Positions 8,288-16,719 are shown, numbered from the stretch's first letter. The stretch is DNA of 64,000 nt from DASXRA01 sp963737425 (GCA_963737425.1 CAVTSX010000008.1:372001-436000), one strand, 5' to 3'. The notes: generated by a model not told the origin, from the letters alone. Made by a program: numbers and translations.

Positions 8288-10264
8288 CTACCCGCCCGTG
8301 CTCGACGCCAGGTCGTACACCGTCGTGTTGCCGACCGCCTGGGCCGTGAACGTCGAGGTGATCCATTGCTGGATCTGGTACGCCGTCGAGGATTGCGCGT
8401 TGCCCGAGCCGATGAAGCCTGACGCGTCCGCTACGTAGTAATGCACCTTTCCTTGCGCCACCAGTTGTTTGAACGCGCTGAGCGAGATTGCCGGGTCAGT
8501 GCCGTTGTAGCCGCCGAGCGACATCGCCGCCTGGCCGGTGCCCAGCTCGAGCGAGGCCGCCTCGTTGTCGCCGGTCGTCGCGGCAACCCAGCGGTAGGCA
8601 CCGGCATTGGCCGTGAGCAGTGCCTTGAGCGAGGCGTCTACCGTCGACGCGCCGCCGAGACCGCCGCCGCCCATCGCGCCGCCGCCCATCGCGCCGCGGC
8701 CGGTCCCGAGGCCGCCTGGTGCTAAGCCCGGATTGCCGCCGGGCGCGCCCTGTCTCGTGCCGGGTGGCCCGTTCCGGGGTCCACCGGGTCCGCCGCCGAA
8801 GGTGCTGGATGCCGGCCCGGCACTCGGAATCGCGCCGGTGTGTGCGGTAGAGGCGGTCTGCAGCGAGTACGCGACCGGCCCAGCGAGCAGTGCGACGGCG
8901 ACGGTCGTCGCCACGAGCCGGGCCGAACGAGCCGCGAGTACAGCGCCGACTGCGGCGGCGCCCGCGAGCAGAACGACCCAGCGCAGCCAGGGCGTCCAAT
9001 CGCTGCGGCCGAGAAGTTCGAAAGTCCACCAGCTTGCGGCCGCCACGAGCGCTGCGAGCGTCAGCCGCGCTCCCTCGCTGTGGCGTGACCGCCAGAGCGT
9101 GGCCACACCCAGGCCGACCAGGGCAGCGATCGCCGGTGCCAATGCCACTGTGTAGTACGGGTGGATGATCCCGCTCGCGAAGCTGAGCACGGCGCCGGTG
9201 ACGAGCAGCCAGCCACCCCAGACGATGAGACTCGCCCGTAACGCGTCGGTACGCGGACGGCGGGCGGTCAGCCAGGCCAGGGCGGCGATCGCGACGAGAG
9301 CCGCAGGCAACAACCAGCTGATCTGCGCACCCATTTCGGTGCCGAACAGCCTGGTCAGGCCGGTCTGTCCGGACGAGAAGCCACCGGTTCGGCCGCTGAC
9401 GTTGCCGTTGTTGCTCGTCCCGTCCAACCGGCCGAGTCCGTTGTAGCCGAACGTCAACTCCAGGATGCTGTTGCCGTTCGAACCGCCGATATAAGGACGG
9501 GATCCGGCTGGCCACAACTCGACGAGCGCAATCCACCAACCGGCCGCGACGATCATCGTGCCGAGCGCTGCCGTGAGGTGCCCGACCCGGCGCCAGGGGG
9601 TGGTCGGGGCCGCGACCAGATAGGCAGCGCCGAGGCCGGGCACGACGAGCAGGCCCTGCAGCATCTTGGTGAGGAACGCGAAGCCGATCAGCGCTCCGGC
9701 GAGCATGAGCCAGCGCGCGCTTGCTCGCTCCGTCGCCCGTACCGTGGCGTATGCAGCCGCCGTCATCAGCAGGACGAGCAGCGCATCGGGGTTGTCGAAG
9801 CGGAATATCAGCGTCGCCACCGGCGTGGCTGCCAGAATCGCGCCGGCGAGCAACCCGGCAGTGGGCGTCGACACTCTCCGTACTGCGGCGTACAGAAGTG
9901 CGACAGCGGCCATGCCTTCCAATGCCTGTGGAACAAGGATTGACCACGAGCTCAACCCGAAGAGCCGGACCGAGAGGTCCATGACCCATAGCGAGGCAGG
10001 CGGCTTGTCGACGGTGATGAAGTTCGACTGGTCGAGGGAGCCGAACAGGAATGCCGTCCAGCTCTTGCTGCCCGACTGGGCGGCGGCCGCGTAGAACTGA
10101 TTCGCCCACCCGGATCCGGACAGACCCCACGTGTACAGCGCGGCCGTCGCGGTAAGCAGCACGGCCAACGCCGGTGGGCACTTACGCCGCAGGTGGGCAC
10201 TTGCAAGTGCCCACCTGGACGCGAACTGCCCACCCGCGGGGGGAGCGGCGAGCCTCGTGGTCAT
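8288..10264 (-). CDS. YkcB-like GT-C glycosyltransferase (family 39), copy 1
   Basis: A 658-residue polytopic enzyme starting at ATG 10264, which overlaps the stop of its paralogue by 4 nt. After the first helix come NQFYAAAAQSG and FGSLDQSNFITVDKPPASLW, the acidic first loop of ArnT/PMT-type transferases that take sugar from a polyprenyl-phosphate donor. Ten or so membrane helices follow, then a Gly/Pro-rich linker (about residues 480-540) and a soluble extracytoplasmic C-terminal domain. The first ~30 residues before helix 1 are encoded by a palindromic repeat (10174-10233). Acceptor and sugar are unknown. It is last in the eight-gene redox-glycosylation run. Confidence 0.85.
   Translation of the reverse strand: MTTRLAAPPAGGQFASRWALASAHLRRKCPPALAVLLTATAALYTWGLSGSGWANQFYAAAAQSGSKSWTAFLFGSLDQSNFITVDKPPASLWVMDLSVRLFGLSSWSILVPQALEGMAAVALLYAAVRRVSTPTAGLLAGAILAATPVATLIFRFDNPDALLVLLMTAAAYATVRATERASARWLMLAGALIGFAFLTKMLQGLLVVPGLGAAYLVAAPTTPWRRVGHLTAALGTMIVAAGWWIALVELWPAGSRPYIGGSNGNSILELTFGYNGLGRLDGTSNNGNVSGRTGGFSSGQTGLTRLFGTEMGAQISWLLPAALVAIAALAWLTARRPRTDALRASLIVWGGWLLVTGAVLSFASGIIHPYYTVALAPAIAALVGLGVATLWRSRHSEGARLTLAALVAAASWWTFELLGRSDWTPWLRWVVLLAGAAAVGAVLAARSARLVATTVAVALLAGPVAYSLQTASTAHTGAIPSAGPASSTFGGGPGGPRNGPPGTRQGAPGGNPGLAPGGLGTGRGAMGGGAMGGGGLGGASTVDASLKALLTANAGAYRWVAATTGDNEAASLELGTGQAAMSLGGYNGTDPAISLSAFKQLVAQGKVHYYVADASGFIGSGNAQSSTAYQIQQWITSTFTAQAVGNTTVYDLASSTGG
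10174..10233. repeat. Palindromic repeat, variant A, copy 2 (inside a coding sequence)
   Basis: A 60-bp palindrome with GTGGGCACTT at 10174 and 10193, AAGTGCCCAC at 10205 and AACTGCCCAC at 10224. Pitch is 19 bp with GC in the centre. It lies wholly inside the 5' end of the glycosyltransferase gene on the minus strand. It is translated in frame as GQFASRWALASAHLRRKCPP. Copy 3 begins exactly 2000 bp further on, at the same place in the paralogous gene. Confidence 0.9.
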
Positions 10265-12270
10265 GAGGTGGCCGTCGTCAGGTCGTAGACGGTGGATGCA
10301 CCGACGGTGGTTGCCGTGTAGTTCGCCGCGACCCAGTTGGCGATCTCGCTGTTACCGCCGCCCGGACCGCCCCCGCCGGCCGCTATGTAGTAGCTGATGT
10401 CGCCCGCCGCGACGTATGCCTTGAACTGCGCGAGGGTGGGCGCCGGGTCCGAACCGCTCCAGCCACCGATTGCCATGACGGCCTTGCCGCTCGCCAGTTC
10501 GAGTGACGCGGCGCTCTGGTCCCCAACGGTCGCTGCCGCCCAGCGGGTAGTCGCCTTTTTGAGCAGGCTGGTCAGGGCCGAATTCGCGGTACTGCCGCCC
10601 GAGCCGCCCGTGCCTCCCGTGCCGCCCGTGCCGCGACTCGGCAAGCTGCCGCTCGGTGGCGTGCCGCCTTGCCCGCCGCCCGGTGCGCCGCTCGGTGGTG
10701 TGCCCCTTTGCGTGCCGCTCGGTGGCGTGCCGCCTTGCCCGCCGCCCGGCGCACCGCCCAGACCTCCTCGTGCGTCACCGATGCCCGAAGTCACTGCCGG
10801 CCCCGCCGAGGGCGTGCTGCCGTTGTGGGGTGCAGCGGCCGTACTCAGCGCATACGCCGACGACGCGCCGGTGGCGACGACCAGTCCGACGACGCCGACG
10901 GCCATGGCGCCGCGAGCCAGCCGTTGTGGCGGCACGAGCAGCGCGACGGCAGTGCCGAGGGCGAGCACGAGCAGCAGTGGGCGCAGCCACGGGTTCCAAT
11001 CAGGTGAGCGCGAAAGCAGTTCGAAGCTCCACGCTCCGGTCGCCGCGACGCCGGCCGCGAGGGCCACGCGGGCGCCGAGGCGGGATCGGTTGCGCCACAT
11101 GACGACCGAGCCGACGCCGACCAGCGCGGCGATCGGCGGTGCCAGTTCAACGGTGTAGTAGGGATGGATGATGCCGCCCGCATAGCTCAGCACCAGGCCG
11201 GTGACAACGAGCCAGCCACCCCAGAGCACAGCTGCAGCGCGCACCTTGTCGACGCGTGGCGTCCCCCGGCTGATGACAGCCAGCGCGACGAGCGCGATCA
11301 ATGCTGCTGGCAGCAACCAGGAGATCTGCGTGCCCATTTCGGAGTTGAACAGCCGGCCCGGCCCGGCGGGACCGCTGAAGTTCGGCCCGCCTCCGCCGCC
11401 TGCACTGCCCGTCTCGTCGCCGGTGATGCGGCCGAGCCCGTTGTAGCCGAAGGCAAGGTCTAGCGCGCTGTTGTTCTTCGAGCCGCCGATGTATGGACGA
11501 TCCGACGCCGGCCACAGCGCGACGGCAAGCACCCACCAGGCCGCTCCCGCGGCAAGCGCGACGCTCGCTGCGAAAAGGTGCGCGAGTCGCCGGCGCAGGG
11601 TGCCGTTCGAGGCGAGGAGGTAGAACAGCGCCAGAGCGGGTAGCACGGTGAACGGCTGCAGGCCCTTGGTGAGGAAGTTCAGGCCCATGACGCCGCCCGC
11701 CAGCAGCATCCACCGCAGCCGACCGTCGTCCACTGCGCGGGTGACGAAATAGGCCGCCGCGACAAGGAGAAGCGTCATCAGGGCGTCTGGCTGGTCGAAC
11801 CGAAACATCAGGACGGCCACCGGGGTGACGGCGAGCAGGCCGCCGGCGATGAGACCGGCGACCGGCCCGAACCATCTCCGTACCGTGGCGTATAGAAGCG
11901 CTACGGCTAGGACTCCCTCAAGGGCCTGCGGCACCAGCAGGGTCCAGCTGTTGAAGCCGAAGAGCCGTCCGGCCAGCTCCATCGGCCAAAGCGACAGCGG
12001 TGGCTTGTCGACGGTGATGAAGTTCGACTGGTCGAGCGATCCGAAGAAGAACGCCTTCCAGTTCTTCGTTCCCGCCTGGACGGCGGCGGCGTAGAACTCG
12101 TTGCCGTATCCCGAAGCCGAGAGCCCCCACAGGTAGAGCAGCGCCGTCGCGCCGAGCAAAGCTACCAACGTGGGTGGGCACTTACGCCGCAGGTGGGCAC
12201 TTGCAACTGCCCACCTGCGCGGCAACTGCCCACCGGTGGAGGGGGCGGGCGGCGTCAATACAGCAGTCAT
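10261..12270 (-). CDS. YkcB-like GT-C glycosyltransferase (family 39), copy 2
   Basis: 669 residues; a clear tandem paralogue of the next gene (8288-10264). The same landmarks occur in the same order: a repeat-encoded N-terminus, NEFYAAAVQAG, FGSLDQSNFITVDKPPLSLW, many membrane helices, a Gly/Ser/Pro-rich linker of several GTPPSG-type units, and a C-terminal soluble domain with WAAATVGDQSAASLELASGK. Such enzymes transfer a sugar from a polyprenyl-phosphate carrier on the outer face of the membrane. Both ends overlap neighbours by 4 nt. Duplication followed by divergence of linker and tail suggests different acceptors. Confidence 0.85.
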   Translation of the reverse strand: MTAVLTPPAPSTGGQLPRRWAVASAHLRRKCPPTLVALLGATALLYLWGLSASGYGNEFYAAAVQAGTKNWKAFFFGSLDQSNFITVDKPPLSLWPMELAGRLFGFNSWTLLVPQALEGVLAVALLYATVRRWFGPVAGLIAGGLLAVTPVAVLMFRFDQPDALMTLLLVAAAYFVTRAVDDGRLRWMLLAGGVMGLNFLTKGLQPFTVLPALALFYLLASNGTLRRRLAHLFAASVALAAGAAWWVLAVALWPASDRPYIGGSKNNSALDLAFGYNGLGRITGDETGSAGGGGGPNFSGPAGPGRLFNSEMGTQISWLLPAALIALVALAVISRGTPRVDKVRAAAVLWGGWLVVTGLVLSYAGGIIHPYYTVELAPPIAALVGVGSVVMWRNRSRLGARVALAAGVAATGAWSFELLSRSPDWNPWLRPLLLVLALGTAVALLVPPQRLARGAMAVGVVGLVVATGASSAYALSTAAAPHNGSTPSAGPAVTSGIGDARGGLGGAPGGGQGGTPPSGTQRGTPPSGAPGGGQGGTPPSGSLPSRGTGGTGGTGGSGGSTANSALTSLLKKATTRWAAATVGDQSAASLELASGKAVMAIGGWSGSDPAPTLAQFKAYVAAGDISYYIAAGGGGPGGGNSEIANWVAANYTATTVGASTVYDLTTATS
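12174..12233. repeat. Palindromic repeat, variant A, copy 3 (inside a coding sequence)
   Basis: GTGGGCACTT at 12174 and 12193; AACTGCCCAC at 12205 and 12224; 19-bp pitch and GC in the centre. It lies inside the 5' end of the second glycosyltransferase gene. On the minus strand it reads in frame as GQLPRRWAVASAHLRRKCPP, nearly the same peptide as copy 2. Confidence 0.9.
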
Positions 12271-13484
12271 GACGCGTCCTTCCGAGAGGCGAAGACCCAG
12301 TGCCGCAGCAGGACGAATCGCAGCACGGTGGCGGCGAGGTTCGCCGCGACCAGCACCGTGACCTCGATGAGTCGAGGCGGATCGGCGTACGCATGGGCAA
12401 GCAGGGCAAGGGAGCCGCTCGTCAGCGCAAGGCCGAGGCCGAACACGACCAGGCCCTGCGCCTGGTGGCGGGCAACGCCGTCCGCGCCGACCACGCCGAA
12501 CGTAAACCGGCGATTGGCCGCCGTGTTGGCGACAGCAGTGAGCAGCAAGGCAGCGAGATTGGCCGCCTGGGCTCCGAGCGGGGCGCGTAGCAGCAAGAAC
12601 AGCACGAGGTACGCGATCGTCGACAGAACGCCGATCGAAGCGAAGCGAATCGCCTGCCAGGAAAGGGGTTTCGGCACCCCGGGCACGTCGATCGGATGCC
12701 GGCCGAATTGCCGGCGCAGGTCCCGCAGCGGCAGCGCGCCGGTGGCGAACGCGCGCCCGAGTCGCGCAACGCCGCGCAGATCGGCAAGAGCGGTAGCCGC
12801 GATATCCACGCGGCTGTCCGAGTCGTCGATCCAGTCGACCGGTATCTCGGCGATTCGCAGTCCAGTGCGTTCAGCGAGCACGAGCAGTTCGGTATCGAAG
12901 AACCATCCCGTGTCATGCACATGGGGCAGCAGGGCACGTGCGCAGTCGGCACGCATCGCCTTGAAGCCGCATTGCGCGTCGGAGAACCGAGCATGCAACG
13001 CCATACGCAGAAGCAGGTTGTAGCAGCGGGAGATCAGCTCGCGCTTCGGACCGCGCACGACACGGGCCGAGCGAGACAGCCGGCTGCCAATTGCGACGTC
13101 GCTGTGTCCCGACATGAGTGGCGCGACCAACGGCAGCAACGCGGAGAGGTCGGTGGAAAGGTCCACGTCCATATAGGCGACGACTGTTGCAGTGCTGACG
13201 GACCACACATCGCGCAGTGCCCGACCGCGTCCCTTGGCATTGAGGTGCTTGACGCGAACGTCGGGGTATTCAGCGGCCAACGCGTACGCACGGGGCAGAG
13301 TCGCGTCCGTGCTGGCGTTGTCGGCGATCGTTATCAACGTGCTGAATGGGAATTGCTCGAGGTACTGGTGCAGCCGGCGGATGCAGGGCTCGAGGTCTTC
13401 CTGCTCGTTATGCACCGGGACGACGATCTCGACATCGACCGTGCCTGCCTCAGTCGGTCCGCGTACTTCGCGCAACGCGTGCAT
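12267..13484 (-). CDS. Fused family 2 glycosyltransferase and GtrA-like membrane protein
   Basis: ATG 13484 is preferred because AGGTGG lies 5 nt upstream; GTG 13493, immediately after the ferredoxin stop, is the alternative. Residues 1-240 are a DPM1-like GT2 domain: VDVEIVVPVHNE at the start, MDVDLSTD as the metal-binding DXD-type motif, and CGFKAMR. From about residue 275 a four-helix GtrA domain follows. Such enzymes make polyprenyl-phosphate sugar in the cytosol and the GtrA part may help flip it. It would thus supply donor to the two YkcB-like transferases encoded next; B. subtilis ykcC-ykcB is a known parallel. Its stop overlaps the next start by 4 nt. Confidence 0.88.
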   Translation of the reverse strand: MHALREVRGPTEAGTVDVEIVVPVHNEQEDLEPCIRRLHQYLEQFPFSTLITIADNASTDATLPRAYALAAEYPDVRVKHLNAKGRGRALRDVWSVSTATVVAYMDVDLSTDLSALLPLVAPLMSGHSDVAIGSRLSRSARVVRGPKRELISRCYNLLLRMALHARFSDAQCGFKAMRADCARALLPHVHDTGWFFDTELLVLAERTGLRIAEIPVDWIDDSDSRVDIAATALADLRGVARLGRAFATGALPLRDLRRQFGRHPIDVPGVPKPLSWQAIRFASIGVLSTIAYLVLFLLLRAPLGAQAANLAALLLTAVANTAANRRFTFGVVGADGVARHQAQGLVVFGLGLALTSGSLALLAHAYADPPRLIEVTVLVAANLAATVLRFVLLRHWVFASRKDAS

Positions 13485-13493
13485 GAGATCCAC

Positions 13494-13688
13494 CTATCGA
13501 GTCGTCAGCCGCAGGGCAAGCGCGGGGCACAAGGCGACGGCACGCCGGGTGTCACGCTCGGCGCCGTGCGACACGGGCTTCGCCGCGATGATCGGGTAGC
13601 CCCACTCGTCGCGAGTGATCTGCGCCGGCAACAGTTCTGCGCACAGGCCGTGGCCGTCGCAGCGGGTCCAGTCGATGTCAAGTTTCAC
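13494..13688 (-). CDS. Small 3Fe-4S-type ferredoxin
   Basis: 64 residues from GTG 13688, with GAGGTGA upstream and a 4-nt overlap with the NuoF-like gene. The cluster motif is Cys10-xx-His13-xx-Cys16 plus Cys54-Pro: the middle cysteine of the usual CxxCxxC set is histidine. In actinobacterial P450-type ferredoxins this pattern goes with a 3Fe-4S cluster or a variant 4Fe-4S cluster. The gene lies between the flavoprotein subunit and the glycosyltransferases. It is most simply the soluble electron carrier feeding or draining the NuoF-like subunit; a distant P450 partner cannot be excluded. Confidence 0.85.
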   Translation of the reverse strand: MKLDIDWTRCDGHGLCAELLPAQITRDEWGYPIIAAKPVSHGAERDTRRAVALCPALALRLTTR

Positions 13689-14908
13689 GGTGTCACCTCG
13701 AGAAATCCGCGGACGGGTCTCCCGCATCCGCCATAGGTCAGGTGTGTCTCGATCTCCTGACGCAGAGCCCGCAGTCCCGACATGACGAAACGCGAGGCGC
13801 CGCCAGGGTGGTGGCAGGCGCCGCGGCCGTCGACGAGTTGCGCATGGCGGGCCGCGGCGGCAAGACCCTCGCGGGTACCAGCCGTCAGGGCCGCGATGTC
13901 ACGTGCGAGGGCAGGCAGGCCGAAGTGGCAAGGCCCGCATTGATGCGCCGACTGGGCCGCCAGCCAATCGGCTACCCGGGTCAATTCGCCAAGCGCACAC
14001 GTGCTGCTGTCAAGTACTTGCAGGACGCCTGCTCCGAGAGTGCCGTTGGCTTCGCCCACGCCGGCGCGGGACAGCCGCATCTGTGGCAGCGGAGGGTGCC
14101 ATGTTCCGTGGTATCCGCCGATGACCAGGGTCTGCGGATCAACGGCTCCCGCCGCGGATAGGACGATGCCGAGCGGTGTGCCCAGCGGGATCTCGACTAC
14201 ACCCGATCGGGTCACGGCACCGCCGATGGTGAGCAGCGTCGTGCCGGGCTCGGCAGTCGTCCCCGTGTCGCGGAAACGGTGCGCCCCCAGCCGCAATGCC
14301 ACGGCGATATGGGCGAAAGTCTCGGCGTTGGAGAGCAACGTGCCGTGTTCGGTGAGGTGGACGCGGCGGCCCGGGGGGAGTGCCGGGCCGCCGCCGAGTC
14401 CTCGCACGAGCGCGCGCGCCTCGCCTGAGACGAACCCGCCGAGGACGCTTTCGACGCGAACCTTCGACGCGTCGTGACGCCGGCCGATAGCCCGCTGCAC
14501 ACTCACGCCGGCATCGGCGTCGTGCACCGCGACCGTCACGGTTCGAGCGCCGATTGCGGCGGCGACCGCCAGCGCGCCGTCGAGAACGAGGTGCGGCGTG
14601 CGGCGAAGTAGCGTGCGGTCCTTGAAGCTCGCCGGCTCGCTCTCACTGCCGTTGACGACAATCGCGCCGTTCCGCTCGGGCATTGCACGAAGCTTGGTCG
14701 CGAACGGGAATCCAGCGCCGCCACGTCCGGTCAGCGCGATCGACTCGAGAAGCGCGGTCAGGCGGGCCCTGTTCGTTTGCGGCATCGCGCCGTGCACCGC
14801 GAGGTGCGCGGCGTGGTCGACGGATTCGTAGCTGTCGAGCCCGGCCAGCAGTCGCGGCGCGCCGATCGCCCAGGGACGGGTGGTGGGGGCGACAAGGGTG
14901 GCGGTCAT
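13685..14908 (-). CDS. NuoF-like FMN/Fe-S oxidoreductase subunit
   Basis: ATG 14908 is chosen because it overlaps the stop of the upstream gene by 4 nt; the frame runs on to 15013 without support. The 407 residues contain the FMN-site motifs GRGGAGFPFATKL (61-73) and VVNGSESEPASFKDR (about 84-98), an SLBB-like middle part, and a C-terminal Fe-S domain with Cys324-Gly-Pro-Cys327 and Cys365 in GACHHPGG. In NuoF the motif is CxxCxxC plus a distant Cys. Here the first position is Ala320, so one ligand is missing. It probably oxidises a pyridine nucleotide or exchanges electrons with the ferredoxin, but no other complex I genes are present. Confidence 0.82.
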   Translation of the reverse strand: MTATLVAPTTRPWAIGAPRLLAGLDSYESVDHAAHLAVHGAMPQTNRARLTALLESIALTGRGGAGFPFATKLRAMPERNGAIVVNGSESEPASFKDRTLLRRTPHLVLDGALAVAAAIGARTVTVAVHDADAGVSVQRAIGRRHDASKVRVESVLGGFVSGEARALVRGLGGGPALPPGRRVHLTEHGTLLSNAETFAHIAVALRLGAHRFRDTGTTAEPGTTLLTIGGAVTRSGVVEIPLGTPLGIVLSAAGAVDPQTLVIGGYHGTWHPPLPQMRLSRAGVGEANGTLGAGVLQVLDSSTCALGELTRVADWLAAQSAHQCGPCHFGLPALARDIAALTAGTREGLAAAARHAQLVDGRGACHHPGGASRFVMSGLRALRQEIETHLTYGGCGRPVRGFLEVTP

Positions 14909-15462
14909 CGCATCGCTCCTACGACGACGCCGCGCCGGGCCTGCCCGCCCAGCCGCACTGCCACCGAGGCGATCACTGCGATGAGGCACATCGCCCACAG
15001 CGTCCGAACCCAAGCCAGGCTCGCGTCAGTTCCGGCCGTCAGCCCGTGCAACATCGCGAGAGCCCAGCCTCCATACGCCAGCGCATGGATGCCGCGCCAG
15101 ACCGCCGCACCACGGGCCGATGCCGCGAGACGTCCGCGCGCAAAGCCCAACGCGGCGATCGCGATGAAGAGGTAGGCCGCGATCGAACCGAGCGCCACCG
15201 CGTTCGGCCGGTATGCCGCTGCGAATGGGACGAGGGCACCGCGCACACCGACGCCCGCGTGCGCGTCGGCGAGAACCGTACCCAGGTGTACGGCGATCAG
15301 GCCGAGCCCGAGTGCCGCCGCGGCGCGGTGCATGTACTGCATGACCACGCGCGTCGACGCCGAACGGATCTTCACCGATGTGAGAGCGCCCAGCGATGTC
15401 GCCAGTGTCAGCGCGACGAGCGCCGCCAGTCCAGCCCCACGTGCCGTGTACCAGAGTGTCAT
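14905..15462 (-). CDS. Ferric reductase-like transmembrane heme protein
   Basis: 185 residues from ATG 15462; GTG 15465 would add one residue. Five or six hydrophobic helices are visible. Histidines lie in YMHRAAAALGLGLIAVHLG and in RGIHALAYGGWALAMLHG, two pairs spaced about one helix face apart, the pattern of a b-heme-binding ferric-reductase/YedZ domain. No FAD or NAD domain is attached, so electrons must come from another protein, most likely the NuoF-like subunit encoded next. It would carry electrons across the membrane. It overlaps the ApbE stop by 1 nt and the next gene by 4 nt. Confidence 0.85.
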   Translation of the reverse strand: MTLWYTARGAGLAALVALTLATSLGALTSVKIRSASTRVVMQYMHRAAAALGLGLIAVHLGTVLADAHAGVGVRGALVPFAAAYRPNAVALGSIAAYLFIAIAALGFARGRLAASARGAAVWRGIHALAYGGWALAMLHGLTAGTDASLAWVRTLWAMCLIAVIASVAVRLGGQARRGVVVGAMR

Positions 15463-16376
15463 CACGCCACCGCCGCCGCTGCGTGTTCCGGCCAGCCGGC
15501 TGTCGTGTGCACTTGCCCGTCGACGCCGACCAGCCGGGCGGCCAGGTGCCGAGCGGTCAGCCAGTCGACGGCGTCCTCTCCGAGGACGATGGCCGCCGTG
15601 CTGGCAATGTTCGCGGCCAGCGCGAGAGGTGCGTACACCGAGGCCGTCCGCCAGGGTCCGTCCGCCGGTGCGCCGGTGCGTGGGTCGATGATGTGATGGA
15701 CGTTCTGCTTGCCGCGCTGCCAGGTTCTGACCGTCGTGGTCGAAGTGGTCAGGCCACCGTGCCGGAGTACGACGGTCTGCCCAGGCGCGTCCTCGCGTTC
15801 GGCCACCCGCACGGGCCAGCCGCCGCGCGGATCGCCTGCGACAGCGATATCGCCGCCCAGTTCGACGAGCACGGCCGTGCTGTAGCGCCGGGACAGCGCA
15901 CGTGCCGCGTGATCGGCGGCGTACGCCTTGGCGGTCGCGCCCAGGTCGAGGGCAACTCCGACCGGGACGATGAGCAAGCCAGCCTCGCGATACAGCCGCA
16001 CGTCCTGCCAGCTACGTGCCTGGGGGCACGCGTCGATCGCCGGTCCTTGGGCGGGGATATCGGCGATGTCGCAGTCGTAGCCGATGCGGTGCATCGCGAG
16101 GCCGACAGTTGGGTCGACGGCGCCACCGGTCTGGTCGGCTCCGTCGAGAGATGCCTTGACGAGATCAGCGAGCATGCGGGGCACCGGCACCGGGCGTCCC
16201 GCGTTGGCATTGGCGATCGAAAGGTCCGAGTCCGGGCGGAATCTGCTGGCCATGCGGTCGATCCGGTCGAGCAATGCCCGAAGATCAGCGGCGGCCGGAG
16301 CGAGCGCCCGGCGGTCCTCGACGACGAGCCGCACCGTGCAGCTCCACGTCCGAAACACATGGGTGTGCGTACTCAT
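15462..16376 (-). CDS. apbE: FAD:protein FMN transferase (ApbE family)
   Basis: 304 residues starting at ATG 16376 within a 4-nt overlap. Family motifs appear in order: RMASRFRPDSDLS (about 41-53), GGAVDPTVG, LDLGATAKAYAADHA, HHIIDPRTG and IASTAAIVLG. ApbE moves FMN from FAD to a Ser or Thr of target proteins by a phosphoester bond. Unlike many members it has no signal peptide or lipobox, so it may act in the cytosol on a target exported later. No protein in the window has a recognisable flavinylation motif, so its target is unknown. The context is a transmembrane electron path. Confidence 0.92.
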   Translation of the reverse strand: MSTHTHVFRTWSCTVRLVVEDRRALAPAAADLRALLDRIDRMASRFRPDSDLSIANANAGRPVPVPRMLADLVKASLDGADQTGGAVDPTVGLAMHRIGYDCDIADIPAQGPAIDACPQARSWQDVRLYREAGLLIVPVGVALDLGATAKAYAADHAARALSRRYSTAVLVELGGDIAVAGDPRGGWPVRVAEREDAPGQTVVLRHGGLTTSTTTVRTWQRGKQNVHHIIDPRTGAPADGPWRTASVYAPLALAANIASTAAIVLGEDAVDWLTARHLAARLVGVDGQVHTTAGWPEHAAAAVA

Positions 16377-16663
16377 GATCCATTGCTCCCGCCCACGGTG
16401 GTCGAGCTCTGGCTACCTGCGCTGAGCCCGCTGTTGTTGCTGGACGACGTGGCGGCGCTTGTCGGTGTGCTGCTCGTCGGGGTGCTCGTGGTCGAATTGT
16501 TCGACGTCGTGGTGGTGGTCGTGGTCGTGCCTGCCGGCTGCGCAGCGGAGTGTCCGACCGCCGAGACGAGCGTTGCGGTGAGCGCGACGCCGGCTGAGCC
16601 GATCCCAAAGGCGGCAAGACCGGCGCGGTTCAGCAGGCGCCTGGTCGGAGGTTGTGTCGTCAT
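16373..16663 (-). CDS. Small exported Ser/Thr-rich protein
   Basis: 96 residues, first gene of the eight-gene run. TRRLLNRAGLAAFGIGSAGV resembles a twin-arginine signal or an N-terminal anchor, followed by a processing-like stretch ending near AVGHSAAQP. The mature part is almost only Thr, Ser, Asn, Gly, Pro and Ala, with a run of eight Thr. There is no FMN-binding domain and no S/T-G-A-S/T flavinylation motif. It could be an O-glycosylated surface peptide, which would suit the glycosyltransferases downstream; this is inference. A GACAGT box lies 6 nt before the ATG. Confidence 0.6.
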   Translation of the reverse strand: MTTQPPTRRLLNRAGLAAFGIGSAGVALTATLVSAVGHSAAQPAGTTTTTTTTSNNSTTSTPTSSTPTSAATSSSNNSGLSAGSQSSTTVGGSNGS

Positions 16664-16719
16664 GGGTCGACTGTCGCGTCAGGACCATCAGCCCCGCGTC
16701 ACCGCAAGATCAAGCCCGT

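Noticed and set aside
16373..16663. Exported peptide as the ApbE flavinylation target
   Set aside because: No S/T-G-A-S/T-type motif or FMN-binding domain is present.
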